Positions 1 to 9,152 are shown, numbered from the stretch's first letter. The stretch is 64,000 bases of DNA from Bacillota bacterium (GCA_023444055.1 JAEZRV010000062.1:1-64000); one strand, 5' to 3'. Numbers and translations are program-made. The notes: generated by a model from the sequence alone, not told the origin.

Positions 1-42
1 GAAAAATTGAATTATATGAAAAGATTTTAATATAACTAATTG

Positions 43-68
43 AATAGCAGTATCACATCACTGCTATT
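43..68 (-). terminator. Hairpin over the transposase stop codon
   Basis: A perfect 9-bp inverted repeat (AATAGCAGT / ACTGCTATT, 8-nt loop) spans the end of the transposase reading frame. No U-run follows on the minus strand, so it is either a weak terminator or part of the left end of the insertion sequence. Confidence 0.4.
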
Positions 69-1684
69 ATCTGTTTTATTCCCACAATATTGATTGCTCT
101 TCTTATGTTATAGGCAAGAAAACTTAGTCCAAGCTCGGCTGTGGCCATTTCTTTTCCTCTGCATAAGACATAATGTCCATAATTGTACCATTTAATTGTT
201 CCAAAAGGGTGCTCTGAAAGGCACATCCGTTTGGTTGTCATTTCATCGGTGTGCTTCATCCTGATTAGAACCTTCGTGTCACTTTTCTTCTTGAAGTTGT
301 TAGGCAGTTTTATACCACTTGGCATAATTGGCAACTGGCGCTCGCTGCATGAATTTATTCTGATAGGAACATATTTTGAATTCGGTCCGAATGCAACAAC
401 CTTAAACTTGGATGGTGTGCATTTGTTACTGCAAAACCTGCAAGCAATTTTGCTAGAATAATAGGTTTGTTTTCCTTTCTTTCTGGCAGCGAAAAGTTTA
501 TTACCCATCGGACAGGTTACACTTCCATCATCATTTAAGGTAAAACAGCTTAATATGCTTTCATTATTTTTCTGAAACTCCACACTGGCCGATGTACCTT
601 TATAACATTCTGGTAGAACACCAGCGTGCAAACATTTTTGGATATCTTCTGGAGCAGTTGATTTCCTTGTCTTTTCATCAATTTCATTATCTACATATTC
701 AATTGTAAAAACCCTCTCATCCTTTTCTTCTTTTATACAAACATTTGCAATTGTTCCATTCATCAAGCAATCCAGAATATCTTTATTGCTGTCATATCCC
801 TTATCAGCAAGAACTTCAATAGTTGGTACCTCAAGCAATTCCTTTGCTTCTTTCGATACTTCACTCAGATGCCCAACATCTGTCTTACTATCTACGCTAT
901 ATCCAGCAATCAGATGACTTCCACCGTCAACTGCTGTTTGTGCATTGTAACAGCAATGAAAACCATCTTTGCTGTGCATCCTTCTTGCGTCAGGGTCTGT
1001 CGTTAAAATTTGAGTTTCTCCGCTTTTTTCAAGGGTCTCTATATATCCAGTGTATTTTTCTTTCCGTTCTTCTAATTCTTTTATAGCTGCTTTAATTTGC
1101 TCTGATGTAGTTTCCTTGGCTTTTACTTCGGTTTCGTCTTCTTTGTCTAGATAGTCCAAATATTCACTAATATGATTTTCAATATTTGCAATTTTCTTTT
1201 CCAAAACCTCACGATTGTAACAATTATTTTTACTGTTTTGGGCACGAAATTTTGAACCGTCTATGGCTATCAACTCCCGTTGATATAGATTTAATTTAAT
1301 ACATATCTTTACAAATGCTTTGAAAACATTTTTCAATGCTTTTGGATTCTCTTTCCGGAAGTCGGCAATTGTTCTAAAATCAGGGATAAGTCTTCCTATG
1401 AGATACATGATTTCTACATTCCTTGCACATTCCTGCATCAGTTTACGGCTGGAACGAATTTTGTTGAAGTATCCGTATATGTATAGCTTAAGCAGGTCAC
1501 GGGGATCGTAAGATGGTCGACCTGTCTCGTTTGGTTTTGCTCTTTTAAACCCCATCACATCCATATCCATTTGATTCACAAATGCATCAATGACACGAAT
1601 CGGATTATCTTCTCCTACATAATCCTCAATACACTCAGGTAAGAGTGCTATTTGATTTCTGTTTTCTCCGGTAATATATTTCAT
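53..1684 (-). CDS. IS1182-family transposase
   Basis: This is a full-length DDE transposase that cuts and joins the ends of an insertion sequence. The N-terminal quarter is the DUF772-type region (around residues 40-130, with PSYDPRDLLKLYIYGYFNK). The DDE core follows: the first Asp in AIDGSKFRAQ near residue 142, the second in VLADKGYDS near 296, and the Glu in SEHPFGTIK in the last 60 residues. At 543 aa it has the usual family length and shows no frameshift, so it may be active. The ATG follows a GGCGGTGATTGC ribosome-binding region. The window begins only 52 bases beyond its stop, so I could not define both terminal inverted repeats. Confidence 0.93.
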   Translation of the reverse strand: MKYITGENRNQIALLPECIEDYVGEDNPIRVIDAFVNQMDMDVMGFKRAKPNETGRPSYDPRDLLKLYIYGYFNKIRSSRKLMQECARNVEIMYLIGRLIPDFRTIADFRKENPKALKNVFKAFVKICIKLNLYQRELIAIDGSKFRAQNSKNNCYNREVLEKKIANIENHISEYLDYLDKEDETEVKAKETTSEQIKAAIKELEERKEKYTGYIETLEKSGETQILTTDPDARRMHSKDGFHCCYNAQTAVDGGSHLIAGYSVDSKTDVGHLSEVSKEAKELLEVPTIEVLADKGYDSNKDILDCLMNGTIANVCIKEEKDERVFTIEYVDNEIDEKTRKSTAPEDIQKCLHAGVLPECYKGTSASVEFQKNNESILSCFTLNDDGSVTCPMGNKLFAARKKGKQTYYSSKIACRFCSNKCTPSKFKVVAFGPNSKYVPIRINSCSERQLPIMPSGIKLPNNFKKKSDTKVLIRMKHTDEMTTKRMCLSEHPFGTIKWYNYGHYVLCRGKEMATAELGLSFLAYNIRRAINIVGIKQIIAVM

Positions 1685-1855
1685 GCAATCACCGCCTATT
1701 TTTGTTAATCTAATTTTACCATAAAAACCACTTGATATCCAGTAATTCCAACGGTTTCAGGCGGATTACATAGAAGGTTCTTGGTTTTTTGACAACCAGT
1801 CTGCATATACCAAGTACCAATGGAAAAGTTTTCGGACAGTCTGGCCACAGATTGT

Positions 1856-1888
1856 CCAAAAAACTCGCTATTTTAGCGAGTTTTTTGG
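1856..1888. terminator. Bidirectional terminator upstream of the transposase
   Basis: The stem CCAAAAAACTCGCTA pairs perfectly with TAGCGAGTTTTTTGG across a short loop, with A- and T-runs on both sides. It lies about 170 bp upstream of the transposase start and probably inside or just outside the right end of the IS. Such a hairpin would protect the transposase gene from outside transcription. Confidence 0.7.
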
Positions 1889-2180
1889 CATTCTCAGATT
1901 GTTTAATACTTTTTTATTAATTTTAAGAAAATTAAATGGCATCAGGGAATGATTTTAAAGTAGACTTTATTTTAGTATATTTAAGAATACAATATGTCTG
2001 CTATATTTGATTACTTTTATTATATATAGCAATTAAAATGCTCTATTTTGAAAGTTTAAGGTGTTTTTGATTATTTTCTCAGATATTTAGGTAATAAGGT
2101 AGTCTTATAAATCTGATAATAATTATTTATGACGCTGGTATTATTTTAGCATTAATTGGGTTTTTAAATAGAATAGAAAG

Positions 2181-2271
2181 AGGCTGTCAAAAATATGTCT
2201 TTACAAGTATTTATTCTACTAGGTTTTAACCTAAAACATAAATAATGTTGTTAAGAGTTTTTTAACAGCCT
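2181..2271 (-). repeat. Small palindromic repeat, family 1, copy 1
   Basis: This 91-bp imperfect palindrome has ends AGGCTGTCAAAAA and TTTTTAACAGCCT and a centre containing AGGTTTTAACCT. Its reverse complement aligns along its whole length with the repeats at 13807-13898 and 31935-32029, sharing the arm AGGCTGTT..AAAA, an internal CTTAAC and the core TTTAGGTTAAAA..CCTAG. It has no coding capacity and lies between genes, consistent with a MITE or a dispersed hairpin element. Confidence 0.75.
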
Positions 2272-2404
2272 TTTTTATTAGAATATCTAAAATTAAATAA
2301 ATATTTACTTATAAATAAAAGTATTTATTAATTTGAGTTATCTACATATATATATTTAAATGTGAATAAAAACGATCATTTTGATGTATAGCTGTGGATT
2401 AAAA

Positions 2405-2944
2405 TTATCTTTTTTTAACTTGTATATTACTTACCATTAAATATGATAATAAAACAATTATAATACCGCAGACAATAGTATTAATATTACTATAAGTGTT
2501 TCGTATAATAGAAAAACTATTGTATAAATTCACTATAGATAAGAATGCTCCAGCTATCGTTATTGGTATACCTGAAAAAACATTATTAAAAGTAGATACA
2601 TTGTACCTAGCTAGTCTGTATGCACCGGCGATAGGGTAAATAACAGCTAGTAAATATCCCAAAATTCCAAAGTCAAAGAAACTGATTTTCCAAGCTATAA
2701 TTATTGGAGCAACGCCAAAAGAAATTACATCTGATAAAGAATCTAATTCTTTGCCTAATTCACTAGCACAATCTAACATTCTTGCAGCTTTACCATCAAA
2801 TCTATCAGTTAATGCAGCAACCATTACTAATAAAGAGGCTTGAATCAATTCATTCTTTATAGTAAATAATACAGCGATAATACCAAGTGATAGATTCATA
2901 AATGTTAATATATTGGGTAAAGAATGCTTAATTTTGTTTTTCAA
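2405..2944 (-). CDS. pssA: CDP-diacylglycerol-serine O-phosphatidyltransferase
   Basis: The enzyme makes phosphatidylserine from CDP-diacylglycerol and L-serine in the cytoplasmic membrane, the first step toward phosphatidylethanolamine. The complete CDP-alcohol phosphatidyltransferase signature is present: D50-G51..A54-R55, G64, D68 and D72, in DGKAARMLDC followed by GKELDSLSD. Hydrophobic segments at about 10-30, 33-47, 75-95, 98-115, 125-142 and 152-172 give the expected polytopic membrane topology. At 179 aa it fits the short Gram-positive PssA type. The serine substrate is inferred from the overall pattern (SLPNILTFMNLSLG near the N-terminus); a glycerol-phosphate enzyme of the same superfamily is less likely. 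No decarboxylase gene (psd) is adjacent. Confidence 0.85.
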   Translation of the reverse strand: MKNKIKHSLPNILTFMNLSLGIIAVLFTIKNELIQASLLVMVAALTDRFDGKAARMLDCASELGKELDSLSDVISFGVAPIIIAWKISFFDFGILGYLLAVIYPIAGAYRLARYNVSTFNNVFSGIPITIAGAFLSIVNLYNSFSIIRNTYSNINTIVCGIIIVLLSYLMVSNIQVKKR

Positions 2945-3335
2945 TGAAATTCACCCTCAACTTTTTTAAAATATTTGTACGTAAAAGTCTATTCTATCCT
3001 ATGCTTACTACATCGAAAAATTTCTATATTAACGAAAATTATAATTTTATAAGGATTCACATGAATAGAAGCCTACGCAGAAAACTAATTATCTATTATA
3101 ATAAATCTACGTAAAAAGTTATATACTCTAAAAATATAACCATCTATATATCTATATTATATATTTTTTATTATATAATATAGATTATAATGAAAATTAT
3201 AAAATTTAACAAGCAAATTAGTCGTTCAATTCAATATATTATACGTGAATATGATGTAAAGTGTTCGATATATAGACTAATCAAAGATGATTAATCTGCT
3301 TTAAAATAATAAAAAATAGGAAAGGGAATTATAAA
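2945..3335. other. Gene-free AT-rich stretch
   Basis: About 390 bases of very AT-rich DNA between the divergent pssA and the PpaX-like gene. It presumably holds promoters in both directions. I see no coding frame, strong hairpin or convincing consensus promoter. Confidence 0.5.
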
Positions 3336-3974
3336 ATGAACAAATATAAATATGTTTTCTTTGATTTAGATGGTACTTTGATAGATACAGTTCCGCTTAT
3401 ATTAGAATCTTTTAATTATACTTTTATGTATCATTTTGGACATACTAGACCTAATGATGAAACTATTAGTTATATAGGGATGCCATTGATGAATCATTTA
3501 AAAGAAATTTATCCAGGTAAAGAAGAAGAGTTAGCAAAAACTTATCGGGAATATAATGAAAGTAAACATGATAATAGTATAGCAATTTTTATAGGTGTAT
3601 ATGAATTGATAAAAACATTGTACGAAAAAGGAATAGTTTTAGGTGTAGTAACATCAAAACGGCAGGCACTAGCTATTAAAGGCTTGAAAATATTCAATTT
3701 AATGGATTATTTCTTATTTGTGAATGGATCTGAGGCTTCAACAAAACATAAACCTGATGGTGACCCACTAATAAAAGCGATGGAAAAAGCAAATGTAAAG
3801 AATAAAGATGAAGTTTTGTATGTTGGTGATAGTCCACTGGATATATTATGTGCTAAGAATGCTGGTATTAAAAGTGCTGCCGTAGCATGGACATACAGCC
3901 CAAGAATTGAACTCGAGAAAGTTAAGCCGGATATATTTATCGAAAGACCAATTGATTTATTAAATTATATTTAA
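3336..3974 (+). CDS. ppaX: HAD-family phosphatase, PpaX-like
   Basis: A haloacid-dehalogenase phosphatase of the pyrophosphatase PpaX / phosphoglycolate phosphatase group. Motif I is FFDLDGTLIDT (D10 nucleophile, D12 acid), followed by a cap domain at about 20-85. Motif II is VVTSK near residue 107, the motif III lysine is in KHKPDGDP near 140, and motif IV is YVGDSPLD near 165. The C-terminal part (NAGIKSAAVAWTYSPR..LEKVKPDIFIE) resembles B. subtilis PpaX more than Gph, suggesting hydrolysis of pyrophosphate formed by HPr(Ser) kinase. Substrates in this superfamily are hard to assign from sequence. A ribosome-binding site AGGAAAGGG precedes the ATG. The gene stands alone. Confidence 0.75.
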   Translation: MNKYKYVFFDLDGTLIDTVPLILESFNYTFMYHFGHTRPNDETISYIGMPLMNHLKEIYPGKEEELAKTYREYNESKHDNSIAIFIGVYELIKTLYEKGIVLGVVTSKRQALAIKGLKIFNLMDYFLFVNGSEASTKHKPDGDPLIKAMEKANVKNKDEVLYVGDSPLDILCAKNAGIKSAAVAWTYSPRIELEKVKPDIFIERPIDLLNYI

Positions 3975-4220
3975 TTTAGCGTATATGTGTAGTAATAATT
4001 TAGATAAATTGGTTTGTGATAAGTGTTAAATAAGTTGAATAAAAAGCTACTTTTTGACTAAAGATATAATCAAATTTTATTCCTAATTCTATTAACCTAG
4101 GTAAAGAATTATTTGTGTAAACTTATATTATTATTGTATTTCTTAGTTTGAATTTAATAATTTGGTTTGATATCTCAAGACGAACTATTATTATAATTAT
4201 ATTTATTGGAGTGATTTTGT

Positions 4221-4751
4221 TTGGCTAGGACAATTGTAGCTATTTTCGAATTTTTTGATAATGCACAAAGGGCAGCCTATGAGGTGAAAGATAAAGGATT
4301 AAGAACAGATAATATCTCAATAATTGTGAAGGATGGAGGTTACAAGGCACAATATAGTTCAAATAATGAGGATGGGTATATGAAATTATTAGTTAATGAG
4401 TCTAATCCATTTACTCTCAATAAGGGAGAAAGAATATCAGATGGAATAATTACAGGTGGTATATTTGGTGGTATCATTGGAATTATTTTAGGTGCATTAA
4501 GTATGTTTCTTAGGAATCTAGAATTTGTTGCTGCCTTTGGACCTATATCAGGATTGATGCTTGGGTTTGTTTTAGGTGGAATTATAGGAGGATTAATTGA
4601 TGTAAAAATGCCAAAACGAAAAAGGCAAATGTATGAGGAGTTAGTTTCAAAGGGTAATACACTTTTTAGCATGAAAATAGATGAGGATAGAATGGAATCA
4701 ATTGTTAAAATAATAAAGGATAATGGAGCACTATCTATAGAGAGCTACTAA
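4221..4751 (+). CDS. General stress protein 17M-like protein
   Basis: Residues 1-40 (RTIVAIFEFFDNAQRAAYEV, then NISIIVKD) match the general-stress-protein 17M / YflT-type N-terminal domain. Two glycine-rich hydrophobic segments follow at about 74-95 and 102-122 (GGIFGGIIGIILGAL and GLMLGFVLGGIIGGL), then a charged C-terminal domain with a second small alpha-beta repeat. The glycine zippers suggest membrane insertion or association. The start is TTG, chosen because GGAG sits 9 bases upstream and no ATG lies nearby. The biochemical role of the family is unknown. Confidence 0.65.
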   Translation: MARTIVAIFEFFDNAQRAAYEVKDKGLRTDNISIIVKDGGYKAQYSSNNEDGYMKLLVNESNPFTLNKGERISDGIITGGIFGGIIGIILGALSMFLRNLEFVAAFGPISGLMLGFVLGGIIGGLIDVKMPKRKRQMYEELVSKGNTLFSMKIDEDRMESIVKIIKDNGALSIESY

Positions 4752-4892
4752 TATGGTTTGTAAGTATTGAATTGAATCTTTAAGATGCATTTTGCAGCGG
4801 CTTCTTCATTTTTTATAGAATATTTCCATTTATGTATAAATAGTATATTAAAAGGTCAATCATTTTATTATATTATTGCAGAGGAGAAAAGG

Positions 4893-5153
4893 TTGATAAT
4901 GGAAATATCTTTAAACAAGTCTTTAAACAAAGTTTTAAACTTAAATAAAAAAGATGTAATAGAAGCTGATAAAGTAGAAATACTATTTGAAATTAAAAAC
5001 GCTAGAAATGAACTTGCTAATGCTTATAATAATTTCAATTTTGTATCAGACTCTTTACTTGTAGATTATTATATTTTTCAGATTAAAACATTTGAAACAA
5101 AATATGAATATCTTATAAGGTTGGCAAAGTCTATGGGATTGAATAATATATAA
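4893..5153 (+). CDS. yaaL: YaaL-like DUF2508 protein
   Basis: A small helical protein of the DUF2508 family, of unknown function. The recognisable part is EILFEIKNARNELANAYNNF, then DSLLVDYYIFQIKTFETKYEYL, which is most of the family profile. The downstream neighbour is bofA, matching the conserved yaaL-bofA pair found near recR in Bacillus; recR itself is not here. Two starts are possible: TTG at 4893, six bases after GAGGAG, and ATG at 4899. An apparent upstream extension to 4785 lacks a ribosome-binding site and family similarity, so I excluded it. Confidence 0.75.
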   Translation: MIMEISLNKSLNKVLNLNKKDVIEADKVEILFEIKNARNELANAYNNFNFVSDSLLVDYYIFQIKTFETKYEYLIRLAKSMGLNNI

Positions 5154-5437
5154 TTAAACGTTCACAATCATATCTATAGTTAATTTTTTGAGAGCAGCAT
5201 TACTCATTTCAGTCAAAAAGCATACTTTTTTACATGTGGGCTATCAAGGCCGCAGAGCCTCAGAATGTAATAGATGATGGGATATTGTGATTGTAAAATT
5301 ATATAATCACTAATGAACAAATACTATTGAAATTAAATATTTAGAATATATCTGGCACCCCTAAAATATATTTAGTTAAGGACAGACTTATGAATTGACT
5401 AAAGAAATTAGTTACTTCTTCAAAAAGGGGTGTAAAA

Positions 5438-5629
5438 ATGGATACAGTTAAATTAATTAAAAAATTATTAATTAATACTGTTTTAGGCGGTGTTCTTCTT
5501 GCAGTAATTAATTTTATAGGTATTTATTTTAATTTTTATATAGCCCTAAATATATATTCCGCATTGATAATAGGGATATTAGGTGTTCCGGGTCTAGTTT
5601 TACTTATTTGTTTAAAATTTATGGTTTAA
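5438..5629 (+). CDS. bofA: SigmaK-processing inhibitor BofA
   Basis: BofA is an integral membrane protein of the mother-cell/forespore membranes. In Bacillus it holds the SpoIVFB protease inactive until a forespore signal arrives, and so times pro-sigmaK processing. The 63-aa protein has two hydrophobic segments (about 10-32 and 36-60) with the typical GGVLLAVINFIGIYFN, then ALNIYSALIIGILGVPGLVL, including the conserved N-x-G and GxPG elements. The yaaL-like gene upstream supports the call. AAAGGGG precedes the ATG. Many clostridia keep BofA while varying the sigmaK pathway, so the exact target here is uncertain. Confidence 0.85.
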   Translation: MDTVKLIKKLLINTVLGGVLLAVINFIGIYFNFYIALNIYSALIIGILGVPGLVLLICLKFMV

Positions 5630-6000
5630 TATTATAAAAAGTAGTATTTAATTATATGAAGTATAACTAATATAGTTAGATACTATTTTTCTTTACATTT
5701 AATAATAAAAAGCTAGTTTGGTTAATTTCATTGATAAAAGGCTTTTGTACAGAATTATCCTATTTCAATTTATTTAACCACAATGAATTTTACTTATAGT
5801 AGTCTTTTGTGAAGAGGTTCTCTTTTACATATAATAGTTAACTAGAAATTTGAATTATAGATTTTAATTCTACATATGTTTTCTAGTTCATATAATTTAT
5901 TAGCGCATGCTTACAAAAATAAAATTATTAGATTTTAACAGACTTGAATTTATAATTTGTGACCAATATGCGGCTCTTGTTATAATAGAATTTCATCACA
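5630..6000. other. Gene-free stretch with weak hairpins
   Basis: About 370 AT-rich bases after bofA. An imperfect stem (AAAAGTAGTAT.. with ..ATACTATTTTT, 5637-5691) could end bofA transcription. A second imperfect palindrome (AACTAGAAA at 5839 with TTTCTAGTT at 5881) has no clear role. No coding frame is seen. Confidence 0.4.
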
Positions 6001-6003
6001 TTT

Positions 6004-6036
6004 TATTGCCGTTAACGGCTCATGGAGGTCAAAATG
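6004..6036 (+). promoter_or_regulatory. Hairpin-SD leader, copy at cotS-like gene
   Basis: A perfect 6-bp palindrome GCCGTTAACGGC is followed at once by CATGGAGGTC, AAA and the ATG, so the Shine-Dalgarno sits at the foot of the hairpin. The arrangement (T-rich stretch, GCC..GGC stem, RTGGAGGT, start) recurs before the gene at 15089, the ORF at 14969, dnaC and oppD. Confidence 0.5.
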
Positions 6037-7017
6037 CATGAATTGGAAAATCTATTGCAGGAAAACTATGATATTAAAATAAATAATATTACAAATTACA
6101 GAGACATGTTCATTGCCAATACAAACAAGGGTAAGAGGCTTATTAAAATAACGGCATTGAAGCCTGACAGAGTGTACTTTATAGCAGAGGTTAAGGAGCA
6201 TTTATTTAAAAATGGATTTCAAAATATAGATAAAAATATTTATACAAATGCCGGAATACCATTTATTACTTTTAATAATCAGGCTATATATATGAGCAGT
6301 TATATTGATGGTCGTGAGTGTAACCTCGATAGCAAGGAAGAAACCATAAGATGTGCTAGGCTATTAGCAAACATGCATAAAGCTTCAAAGGGATTTATTT
6401 GCTCAGAAGAGAGTACTTTTAGAAGTGAGCTTGGTAGGCTACCTGGTTGTTATAGAAAACGCTTAGATGAGATTAAGAAACTAAAAAAGAGTGCTCAAAA
6501 AGGAAAACTAAAGTTTGATAATTTAATGTGTGAATATGTTGACTATTTCTTTGAACTAGGAGAAAAGGCTATTAGTTTGCTTGATGCCTCAGATTATTAT
6601 GAATTAGTTGAGGAAGCTGAAAAAAGTAAAAATATATCTCATCATGATTTTAATCATCATAATATTTTCGTACAAAACGAAGAAATGTACTTAATTAATT
6701 TTGAATATTGCTGCTATGATTTGAAGATATATGACTTGGTAAACTTACTAAGGAGGAAAATGAGGAAATGTGAGTGGAATATTGATGAGGCGACTAAAAT
6801 TATTAATGAGTATTGTAAGATTGAATCAATATGTGAAAGTGAGTTTGAACTAATGAAAATAATGTTTATGTTCCCACAAAAGTTTTGGAGGGTAGTGAAT
6901 AAATATTATAACAGTAAAAAAGGTTGCACAGAAAAAAGCTATATAAGCCGTCTACAAGAGGTAATTGATGAAATACAATACCTAAAGGTTTTTTTAAATG
7001 ATTTCGAATCACTTTAG
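6034..7017 (+). CDS. CotS-family spore coat kinase-like protein
   Basis: A 327-aa protein with the aminoglycoside-phosphotransferase/choline-kinase fold, of the spore-coat CotS group. The catalytic loop HHDFNHHNIF (about residues 210-219) keeps the Asp and Asn of the HxDx4N motif. The metal-binding DFD/DFG position reads INFEY instead of IDFDY, so the key Asp is Asn. The C-terminal YDLKIYDLVNLLRRK is typical of the family. I chose the ATG at 6034 because GGAGG lies 6 bases before it; the upstream in-frame ATG at 6022 is part of that ribosome-binding region. It is probably a coat-associated kinase or pseudokinase in the mother cell. Confidence 0.75.
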   Translation: MHELENLLQENYDIKINNITNYRDMFIANTNKGKRLIKITALKPDRVYFIAEVKEHLFKNGFQNIDKNIYTNAGIPFITFNNQAIYMSSYIDGRECNLDSKEETIRCARLLANMHKASKGFICSEESTFRSELGRLPGCYRKRLDEIKKLKKSAQKGKLKFDNLMCEYVDYFFELGEKAISLLDASDYYELVEEAEKSKNISHHDFNHHNIFVQNEEMYLINFEYCCYDLKIYDLVNLLRRKMRKCEWNIDEATKIINEYCKIESICESEFELMKIMFMFPQKFWRVVNKYYNSKKGCTEKSYISRLQEVIDEIQYLKVFLNDFESL

Positions 7018-7137
7018 ATTTTTAATGCAATGATAATATAGGTTTTACTTTTTTAGCATAAGTGTTAAATAGTAAAATAATAAATTATTAAAACATTGTT
7101 ATCAAGTTTGATAGATTAAAAAACCATAATACTATAG

Positions 7138-7177
7138 AAAAAGAGAACCTAGACATTAATTCTGAGGTTCTCTTTTT
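7138..7177. terminator. Bidirectional terminator
   Basis: A perfect 13-bp stem (AAAAAGAGAACCT / AGGTTCTCTTTTT) with a 14-nt loop and T-runs on both strands. It lies between the convergent CotS-like gene and the anti-sigma gene and can serve both. Confidence 0.85.
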
Positions 7178-7355
7178 ATTCACCTAGCAAGTGATTTTAA
7201 TTTTAAAATATAAATATAGGGTATATAGTATACAGAAGTAAGGCTCCTAAAAATATTAAATATTCAACAAGAATTTTTACCGTTTGCACAAAACTTGAAA
7301 TGTACTCGCACAATAGTAGAGTTTAATTAGTCACTTGATAAATATCGAATATTTA

Positions 7356-8270
7356 TTATTTTGGCTGTGCAGCCTGAAATTCTTCCGCTAATTTAATAGC
7401 TTCATCTTTTGAAATTACACTATCCTCAAGTGTGGATAATGAATAAAAGATATCATCACTTTTCCATTCAAGTATATATTTTTCTTTAATAGTAGGTTTA
7501 GATGATAAATCACTTTGACCTATATCATTAATCCTAATTAAAGGATACTCAGGATATTCAATGTTGCACCAGTATCCTATTACATTACCAATTTTAATTT
7601 CTTCTTTTTTAGGAGAAATAGCAAATGTACTAAATGGTGATGTAGAAATATAAATACATACATCATTCTTATCATAAATAGATGTTGTAGATCGATATGG
7701 AGAATACTCGGATAATTTTTCAAATTCTTCTTGGTTATCTATAGCTAACAACATCTGTTGTTGTATATTTATGCCTAAATCATAAGGGATTTCTTCCCTT
7801 ATACCTACAGAAACAGCTCGATATTTAAGTATATAATTTTTATTTAATACCTGTGGATGTATTACTTTATACCCAAGCAATTCTTCAAGTTCAGCATCAC
7901 TTTTATAAGTAGTAGTACAAATAGATGATCCAACCTTGACCATATTAGCTGGTTTTTTAACTATCTTTAAATCATCACCTGAATATTCAACCACAAAAAT
8001 TGATTTTATGCCATCTATAGCACTCATAGCAGCAGCTCTTACTGTACTTGAGGAGCTGAAAAGAATTGTAGTTAAACACATTAGACAGCACATAGAAATA
8101 ACAACAGTTTTTTTAAAATTCATATAATTGAACCTCCTCATATAGTATTTTTTATTATTATTGTTAACTAAGCCTGCTTTAAACTTTTCAAAATTACTAT
8201 TAATTTCTTCTTCTGATGGGATAACCTCATCTTTTATAGCATCTTTCAATAAATAATCTAATTCGTCCAT
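7356..8270 (-). CDS. Anti-sigma factor-like membrane protein (DUF4367)
   Basis: A 304-aa membrane protein encoded directly after an ECF sigma gene, with no gap (the sigma stop codon abuts this ATG). A cytoplasmic N-terminal region of about 50 residues, the likely sigma-binding part, precedes one transmembrane helix (about 53-78, VVISMCCLMCLTTILF). A long extracytoplasmic part ends in a DUF4367-like domain (YILEWKSDDIFYSLSTLED, then SKDEAIKLAEEF). There is no zinc-binding HxxxCxxC motif, so it is not a ZAS-type anti-sigma. Role inferred from position and architecture: it holds the sigma factor at the membrane until an envelope signal arrives. Confidence 0.7.
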   Translation of the reverse strand: MDELDYLLKDAIKDEVIPSEEEINSNFEKFKAGLVNNNNKKYYMRRFNYMNFKKTVVISMCCLMCLTTILFSSSSTVRAAAMSAIDGIKSIFVVEYSGDDLKIVKKPANMVKVGSSICTTTYKSDAELEELLGYKVIHPQVLNKNYILKYRAVSVGIREEIPYDLGINIQQQMLLAIDNQEEFEKLSEYSPYRSTTSIYDKNDVCIYISTSPFSTFAISPKKEEIKIGNVIGYWCNIEYPEYPLIRINDIGQSDLSSKPTIKEKYILEWKSDDIFYSLSTLEDSVISKDEAIKLAEEFQAAQPK

Positions 8271-8858
8271 TTAAATATTTGCCTCCCTTCCATTTAAACC
8301 GATGTCCTCCAATGTGTCCTTATAATATGGTTCAAGCTCATTTTGAAGTATTTTACGTGCTTTAAAAAGTCTGGATTTGACTGTCCCTTCAAAGCAATCT
8401 AATACTTTAGAAATTTCCTTTATAGACATATCGTTATAGTAATATAGTATTAGTACTGTTTTTAGAGGTAATTTTAATTGTTGTATCTTTTGCCGAAGAA
8501 GTAATTTGATACTTACTGATTCAGCTACATCATTGTTATTATAGTTACTATCACAGCAGTTATTTAAATCTTTTGTATAATCCTCAGAACAAGAACTCTT
8601 ATGTTTTTTTGATAACCTCCAGCTAACTCTCAATACTATCTTATAGAACCATGTATTGAAGATTTTTGGGTTCTTTAAATATTTGATAGATTTGTAACAG
8701 ATAATAAATGATTCTTGAACAATATCTTCGGCTATGCCTTTTTCTCCAGATATAATATAGGCTGTTCCAAAAGCTTTTTTGTAATATAGTTTATAGATTT
8801 CTTCAAAGCAGTCTATATCACCCTGCTGGCAACGACCTATGATATCACTTAGGTCCAA
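8271..8858 (-). CDS. ECF RNA polymerase sigma factor
   Basis: A 195-aa extracytoplasmic-function sigma factor. Region 2 covers about residues 10-85 (CFEEIYKLYYKKAFGTAY.., then IAEDIVQESFIICYKSI, with FNTWFYKIVLRV). Region 4 covers about 125-180, with the helix-turn-helix SIKEISKVLDCFEGTVKSRL. It is the first gene of a two-gene operon with the anti-sigma-like protein. About 50 bp upstream, GAACC-N15-GTCTCT resembles an ECF promoter and matches the second sigma operon of this window, suggesting autoregulation. The regulon is unknown. Confidence 0.88.
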   Translation of the reverse strand: MDLSDIIGRCQQGDIDCFEEIYKLYYKKAFGTAYIISGEKGIAEDIVQESFIICYKSIKYLKNPKIFNTWFYKIVLRVSWRLSKKHKSSCSEDYTKDLNNCCDSNYNNNDVAESVSIKLLLRQKIQQLKLPLKTVLILYYYNDMSIKEISKVLDCFEGTVKSRLFKARKILQNELEPYYKDTLEDIGLNGREANI

Positions 8859-8906
8859 AATATCATCTCCTCATGTAGTTTTTTATTTGTGTTAACACAT
8901 AATATA

Positions 8907-8932
8907 AGAGACATAAAATTATAGAAAGGTTC
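8907..8932 (-). promoter_or_regulatory. Candidate ECF-sigma promoter
   Basis: On the minus strand GAACC is followed after exactly 15 bases by GTCTCT, 49 bp before the sigma gene start. The same GAACC-N15-GT spacing occurs before the second sigma gene (38556-38581). It fits the general ECF promoter form (GAAC at -35, GTCT at -10). Confidence 0.5.
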
Positions 8933-9060
8933 ATTTTTTATGAGTTTTTTATAATTAATATTAGATAATTAGAAGTAATTTAATATGAGATAGAAAATTA
9001 TAAAAAGTATAAGTAGTGATAATACAAAAATATGATTAAAGATAGGTATAATATATAAAT

Positions 9061-9124
9061 AATTTCAATGGCAATAAAATGTTATAAAAAATCTTGTATT
9101 GTACATTTTATTGCCATTGAAATT
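9061..9124. terminator. Perfect 22-bp inverted repeat after fhs
   Basis: The left arm (9061-9082, starting AATTTCAATGGCAATAAAAT) is the exact reverse complement of the right arm (9103-9124), with a 20-nt loop. It begins 28 bp after the fhs stop codon. The stem is strong but no long U-run follows on the minus strand, so it may act in 3'-end protection as well as termination. Confidence 0.6.
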
Positions 9125-9152
9125 TTATAGTTTGCAATGTTTAATTGAAAGG

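Noticed and set aside
5157..5296. Possible third repeat family after yaaL (TCACAATCATATC .. GATATTGTGATTG)
   Set aside because: The arms are only partly complementary and no second copy was found.
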